A stretch of DNA of 64,000 nt from Streptococcus porci DSM 23759 (lineage in GTDB: Bacteria; Bacillota; Bacilli; Lactobacillales; Streptococcaceae): positions 29,400-93,399 of the forward strand of contig NZ_AUIP01000013.1 in assembly GCF_000423765.1 (NCBI RefSeq). Reading direction: 5' to 3'. Positions 61,507 to 64,000 of this stretch are shown piece by piece. Position 1 is the stretch's first letter; each line of letters begins with the position of its first letter. A program made the translations under genes and the position numbers. The notes beneath the pieces were generated by a model that did not search any database, had not been told where the DNA came from, and worked only from the letters and a program-made list of their open reading frames with translations.

Positions 61507-61842
61507 CTATTCAAGGGACTTCATGAAGTCTTTCAAGAGAGCTTGTTGGTCTTCTCCGATATGGCTAAGGAAATGTTTTGATTGATCAATCACTTCAGCG
61601 AAAGCATCTATATTAGATTTGACCGCATTCACTCGTTGTTCCAATCCACATGCTGAAACTCGTAAGCACCCCTGGGCAAAAACGCAAACGATCTCAATAC
61701 CTTCAAAATTGGCGTAATGATTGAGCTTTTGAAGCAAAATAGTTCTAGCTTGATCAAGTTGATTGGTGCTAAAGGTCTGCTTTGTCTCCTGCCAAAAAGC
61801 AATCATGTTGTAGCCATCAACTAGCCTGAGTTTTTTCTTCAT
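61507..61842 (-). CDS. NYN-domain nuclease-like protein YacP, internally deleted
   Basis: The start is the ATG at 61842 (MKKKLRLVDGYNMIAFWQ). Family members are about 170-180 residues and are PIN/NYN-fold RNases implicated in rRNA or mRNA decay. Here the frame goes from IEIVCVF straight to AQGCLRVSA, near 61675. That skips the usual middle block, with its conserved acidic residues, while keeping the frame. The first Asp (DGYN) remains, but 111 residues are unlikely to form an active nuclease. It follows rlmB and overlaps its stop codon closely. Confidence 0.75.
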   Translation of the reverse strand: MKKKLRLVDGYNMIAFWQETKQTFSTNQLDQARTILLQKLNHYANFEGIEIVCVFAQGCLRVSACGLEQRVNAVKSNIDAFAEVIDQSKHFLSHIGEDQQALLKDFMKSLE

Positions 61843-61843
61843 G

Positions 61844-62593
61844 TTAGAGTTTATTTCTGAAAACTTCGTACATAAGCACCGCAGCTGCAACGCTAGCATT
61901 AAGGCTCTGTACGTGTCCTGACATAGGAATGGTAATCATCTCATCCACCTGCTTTTTGATATTGGCAGAGATGCCTTTTCCTTCATTGCCAATGATGAGT
62001 GCGAGTTTTCCTGAGGTATTCCATTTATGAGATGGGGTACCATTCATGTCGGTGCCAAAAATCCAGAAGCCCTGCTCTTTCAGCTTGTCTAGGGTCTGAC
62101 TAAGATTGGTCACTCGGGCAATGGGAACATGCTCGACAGCTCCTGTCGAGGTTTTGGATACAACTGGCGTCACCCCTACCGCACGGTGTTTTGGAATGAT
62201 GACACCTGCTACTTGAGTTGCGTCAGCCGTTCTCAAGATTGACCCAAAGTTATGAGGGTCGGTCAGACCATCAAGAATGAGGATGAGAGGATTAGCTTCT
62301 GCTTCTGCTTTTTCTAAAATCTCTGAAAGTTCTGCATAAGCGAACTCAGAAACGCGTAGGACAAATCCCTGATGAACTGCTCCTCCTGTCATCTCATTGA
62401 GCGTTTTCTTAGGTGACCAAGAGATGGAAACCTTTTTCTCAGTCGCTAAGTTCTTGATGTTATCAAGATTTTTGCCACGCAAATCGTCCTGAATGTAGAG
62501 TTTATTTCCAGTATTGGCCCGAAGGCTTTCTGTCACAGCATGAATGCCATAAACAATATCGGTACTTGGTTCGGTCTTAGTCTGTTTTTTCAT
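61844..62593 (-). CDS. rlmB: 23S rRNA (guanosine-2'-O-)-methyltransferase RlmB
   Basis: RlmB methylates G2251 in the peptidyl-transferase loop. The 249 residues contain an N-terminal substrate domain (DIVYGIHAVTESLRA) and the SPOUT knot motifs ILDGLTDPHNFGSILRTAD, IIGNEGKGIS and IPMSGHVQSLNASVAA. It is coupled to yacP. Confidence 0.94.
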   Translation of the reverse strand: MKKQTKTEPSTDIVYGIHAVTESLRANTGNKLYIQDDLRGKNLDNIKNLATEKKVSISWSPKKTLNEMTGGAVHQGFVLRVSEFAYAELSEILEKAEAEANPLILILDGLTDPHNFGSILRTADATQVAGVIIPKHRAVGVTPVVSKTSTGAVEHVPIARVTNLSQTLDKLKEQGFWIFGTDMNGTPSHKWNTSGKLALIIGNEGKGISANIKKQVDEMITIPMSGHVQSLNASVAAAVLMYEVFRNKL

Positions 62594-62619
62594 AATCTTA
62601 TTATATCACATCAACTGAA

Positions 62620-62642
62620 AAGTGCTCCGCTAGGGAACACTT
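62620..62642 (-). terminator. terminator after the secreted-protein gene
   Basis: On the minus strand AAGTGTTCC pairs with GGAGCACTT with one mismatch and ends TTTT, directly after the stop codon at 62644. Confidence 0.75.
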
Positions 62643-62643
62643 A

Positions 62644-63432
62644 TTATTTAATCTTTTTCAGAAAATAGAGGAGACCTCCAACGACGCTTACTCCTAAGAA
62701 TGAGCTCGCTGCAAGAGCCAGGGGAAGTGACTTGCTTTTCGTTTCCTTGGAACGAGTTGCGAGAGTCGCTGCTTGTTTTTGTGTGGTCGGTGCTTTTGTC
62801 CTCTCCTGCGCTTGTGTCGTTGACGTTTTTTCTGTTGCAGCTTTCGTTGCGACTGTATCCTGGGGATTTTCCTGCTCTGCCACTTGGGCTGGGGCTGGTT
62901 GCTCGACAATGCCACTACTTGCTGTAACTGCTACTTCGTCTGAGCTGCTTTGCTCTTTTTCCTGAGGAGAAGAAGGCTGTGCCGAAACAGATGTCGGAGT
63001 GTAGTTGAGCGGAGTTGAACTTCCGTAGAAGGTGGTGCTGGTATTGGGCAGGCTTACACTAACCTCAACGGTGTAAGTTCCAGCAGGCTGTCCGTCCATG
63101 ATAAACCAGCAAGCAAAATATGTGCCTCCTTTGTAAAATGGATACATGACGCTGTTAATCACATTACCACTAGCATCTTTAAGTCGCGCGGTTGCTACCA
63201 ATTCATCTTCTGTATAACCTTCTGAAAGTTCAACAATGCAGTCCATGAAACGATTTCCCTCACGCATGCTGGTTGCTACCGAAACAGCTATATCGGGTAG
63301 ACTTTTGGTTACTTCTTGAATTGTTGTAGCCTCTGTCTGCCCACCTTCTTCTGCAAAGACTGGTAAACTACTTGCTAGTCCAAGAACCGTTGCTGCTAAG
63401 AGTAGAGATGATGAAAGCTGTTTTTTTGTCAT
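62644..63432 (-). CDS. secreted, membrane-anchored protein of unknown function
   Basis: The start is the ATG at 63432 with GGAGG upstream. A signal peptide ends at about residue 27 (LPVFA). Residues 45-150 look like a single beta-rich, immunoglobulin-like domain with two Cys residues (FMDCIVEL and YFACWFI) and NTSTTFYGSSTPLNY at its end. A Ser/Thr/Gln/Ala-rich linker follows, then a hydrophobic span (LPLALAASSFLGVSVVGGLLYF) and a KKIK tail. There is no LPXTG motif, so sortase anchoring is unlikely and membrane anchoring likely. NEAT-like domains are one possibility for the fold, which I cannot confirm. Confidence 0.7.
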   Translation of the reverse strand: MTKKQLSSSLLLAATVLGLASSLPVFAEEGGQTEATTIQEVTKSLPDIAVSVATSMREGNRFMDCIVELSEGYTEDELVATARLKDASGNVINSVMYPFYKGGTYFACWFIMDGQPAGTYTVEVSVSLPNTSTTFYGSSTPLNYTPTSVSAQPSSPQEKEQSSSDEVAVTASSGIVEQPAPAQVAEQENPQDTVATKAATEKTSTTQAQERTKAPTTQKQAATLATRSKETKSKSLPLALAASSFLGVSVVGGLLYFLKKIK

Positions 63433-63526
63433 AATGTTTTCCTCCAAGTATTAAGGCTTTTGCCCTACACTTGATTATTCGTAGGAAAAAGGAAAAACGA
63501 GACTGTTCTAAGGTAGAATTTTTCAC

Positions 63527-63627
63527 CTACCACCTAAGATGAAGGCTTGTGTATCCAACCATATGAATGGTCATTTATTCTCCTCCTATTCCTAACAGTA
63601 TAAAGGGTGACGTAAGGTTATAGTCAA
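63527..63627 (-). promoter_or_regulatory. MerR-type promoter with 15-codon minigene
   Basis: On the minus strand TTGACT (63622-63627) and TATACT (63597-63602) are 19 bases apart, the spacing typical of MerR-family activated promoters. The spacer holds a CCTTACGTCACCC partial dyad. Downstream, a GGAGGAG site precedes an ATG at 63574 and 15 codons (MTIHMVGYTSLHLRW), ending at 63527. It may be the start of a lost gene. Confidence 0.5.
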
Positions 63628-63640
63628 GTCGTTAAAAAAA

Positions 63641-63703
63641 AACAGTTTTCGATGAAAACTGTTCAGATTGCAGACAAACATCGTTTTGGTGTTTGTCTTT
63701 TTT
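63641..63703. terminator. two hairpins at the edge of the IS1182-type element
   Basis: AACAGTTTTC (63641-63650) pairs with GAAAACTGTT (63654-63663). A second stem, GACAAACA (63673-63680) with TGTTTGTC (63690-63697), is followed on the plus strand by a T run. The second would stop transcription entering the IS. Confidence 0.65.
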
Positions 63704-63729
63704 ACTGTTTTTAGAGAAAAATGGCTGTT

Positions 63730-64000
63730 TTAATGCTGAAACCACCCCATCTGGACAAAATAAAAAGGCCTTCTTGCCATCCTTTTAGCTAGTTTTTTGA
63801 GATTTAAGCACGCCAAAGTCAGTCCAATCTTATCCTCCATTTTGGACTTGCCTTTTTCCCTCGTGTAGCGCAGATTATGGTATTCCTTGGCTGTGCCAAA
63901 TAGCCGTTCAATCGTCTCTTTCCGATGTTGGTAGAGCTCCTTCATCCCTCTTTGATGACGAATATCCTCGCACTGTTCCAAATACTCCTTCCAAATATGC
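63730..64000 (-). CDS. IS1182-type transposase, C-terminal part (cut by window)
   Basis: The frame is open from the window edge and reads HIWKEYLEQCEDIRHQRG, then KETIERLFGTAKEYHNLRYTR and a KLAKRMA region to the stop. This is the C-terminal end of IS1182/IS5-like DDE transposases, with the catalytic Glu in TIERLFG. The rest lies outside the window. Confidence 0.8.
   Translation of the reverse strand, partial: HIWKEYLEQCEDIRHQRGMKELYQHRKETIERLFGTAKEYHNLRYTREKGKSKMEDKIGLTLACLNLKKLAKRMARRPFYFVQMGWFQH

Noticed and set aside
62700..62965. Plus-strand open frames opposite the secreted-protein linker
   Set aside because: These arise from the low-complexity linker on the other strand.

Overview
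The window reads as chromosomal DNA of a low-GC Gram-positive coccus, almost certainly Streptococcus. The evidence is a FabK/FabT/FabM-type fatty-acid locus, an msm-type multiple-sugar operon (msmR, aga, msmEFG, gtfA, dexB), RNA polymerase delta and epsilon subunits, GlnR next to glnA, and AGGAGG-type ribosome binding sites throughout. A member of the S. suis group is my best guess, from gene content only. Most genes lie on the minus strand.

Layout. 1-5951 (minus): fatty-acid synthesis, fabM then fabT-fabH-acpP-fabK-fabD-fabG-fabF, with fabF cut by the window edge and FabT-type palindromes before fabT, fabK and fabM. 6142-7497: aspartate kinase. 7500-9000: decayed mobile DNA (a broken mobC-like gene, IS-end palindromes). 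9001-14244: an EamA transporter, a class I amidotransferase and gatCAB. 14357-18467: galK-galT-galE with a broken glyoxalase-like gene inside. 18809-24242: a damaged alpha-galactoside locus, in which an alpha-galactosidase and a solute-binding protein are fused by a deletion and both ruined, next to a LacI-type regulator and a frameshifted acetyltransferase. 24521-34001: an apparently intact msm operon with divergent msmR, lacking the ATPase gene. 34026-41066: galM, gap, fusA, rpsG, rpsL, ndk. 41148-45407: tsaD-rimI-tsaB, and divergent rpoY-rnjA. 45489-50307: glnA-glnR, a small membrane protein, a broken 2'-5' RNA ligase-type gene and pgk. 50520-54346 (plus): tgt, a histidine phosphatase, a NUDIX hydrolase, a broken nucleoside-kinase-like gene, a CHY zinc-finger protein and bioY. 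54347-58563: gltX between an IS remnant and a nearly complete IS3-family element. 58641-64000: carbonic anhydrase, rpoE, rpsO, def, an internally deleted yacP, rlmB, a secreted membrane-anchored protein and the end of an IS1182-type transposase.

How it fits together. The fab genes build membrane lipid under FabT control. The gal genes form the Leloir pathway and receive galactose from the alpha-galactosidase and galM. The msm genes import and split raffinose/melibiose/isomaltosaccharide-type sugars and carry cre-like sites, so they are probably under carbon catabolite control. The loss of the first alpha-galactoside locus is compensated, at least in gene content, by the msm locus.

The most interesting structure is a pair of tandem ~76-nt hairpins between rpsG and fusA (39309-39502), whose stems differ by compensating base changes. 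Other notable items are the aga/binding-protein deletion chimera, the in-frame deletion in yacP, a second diverged copy of the pgk 3' end, palindromes made of IS ends, and a MerR-type promoter driving a 15-codon minigene. Seven genes are frameshifted or deleted, so either real gene decay or base errors in the source sequence must be considered. No tRNA, rRNA or CRISPR array was seen.
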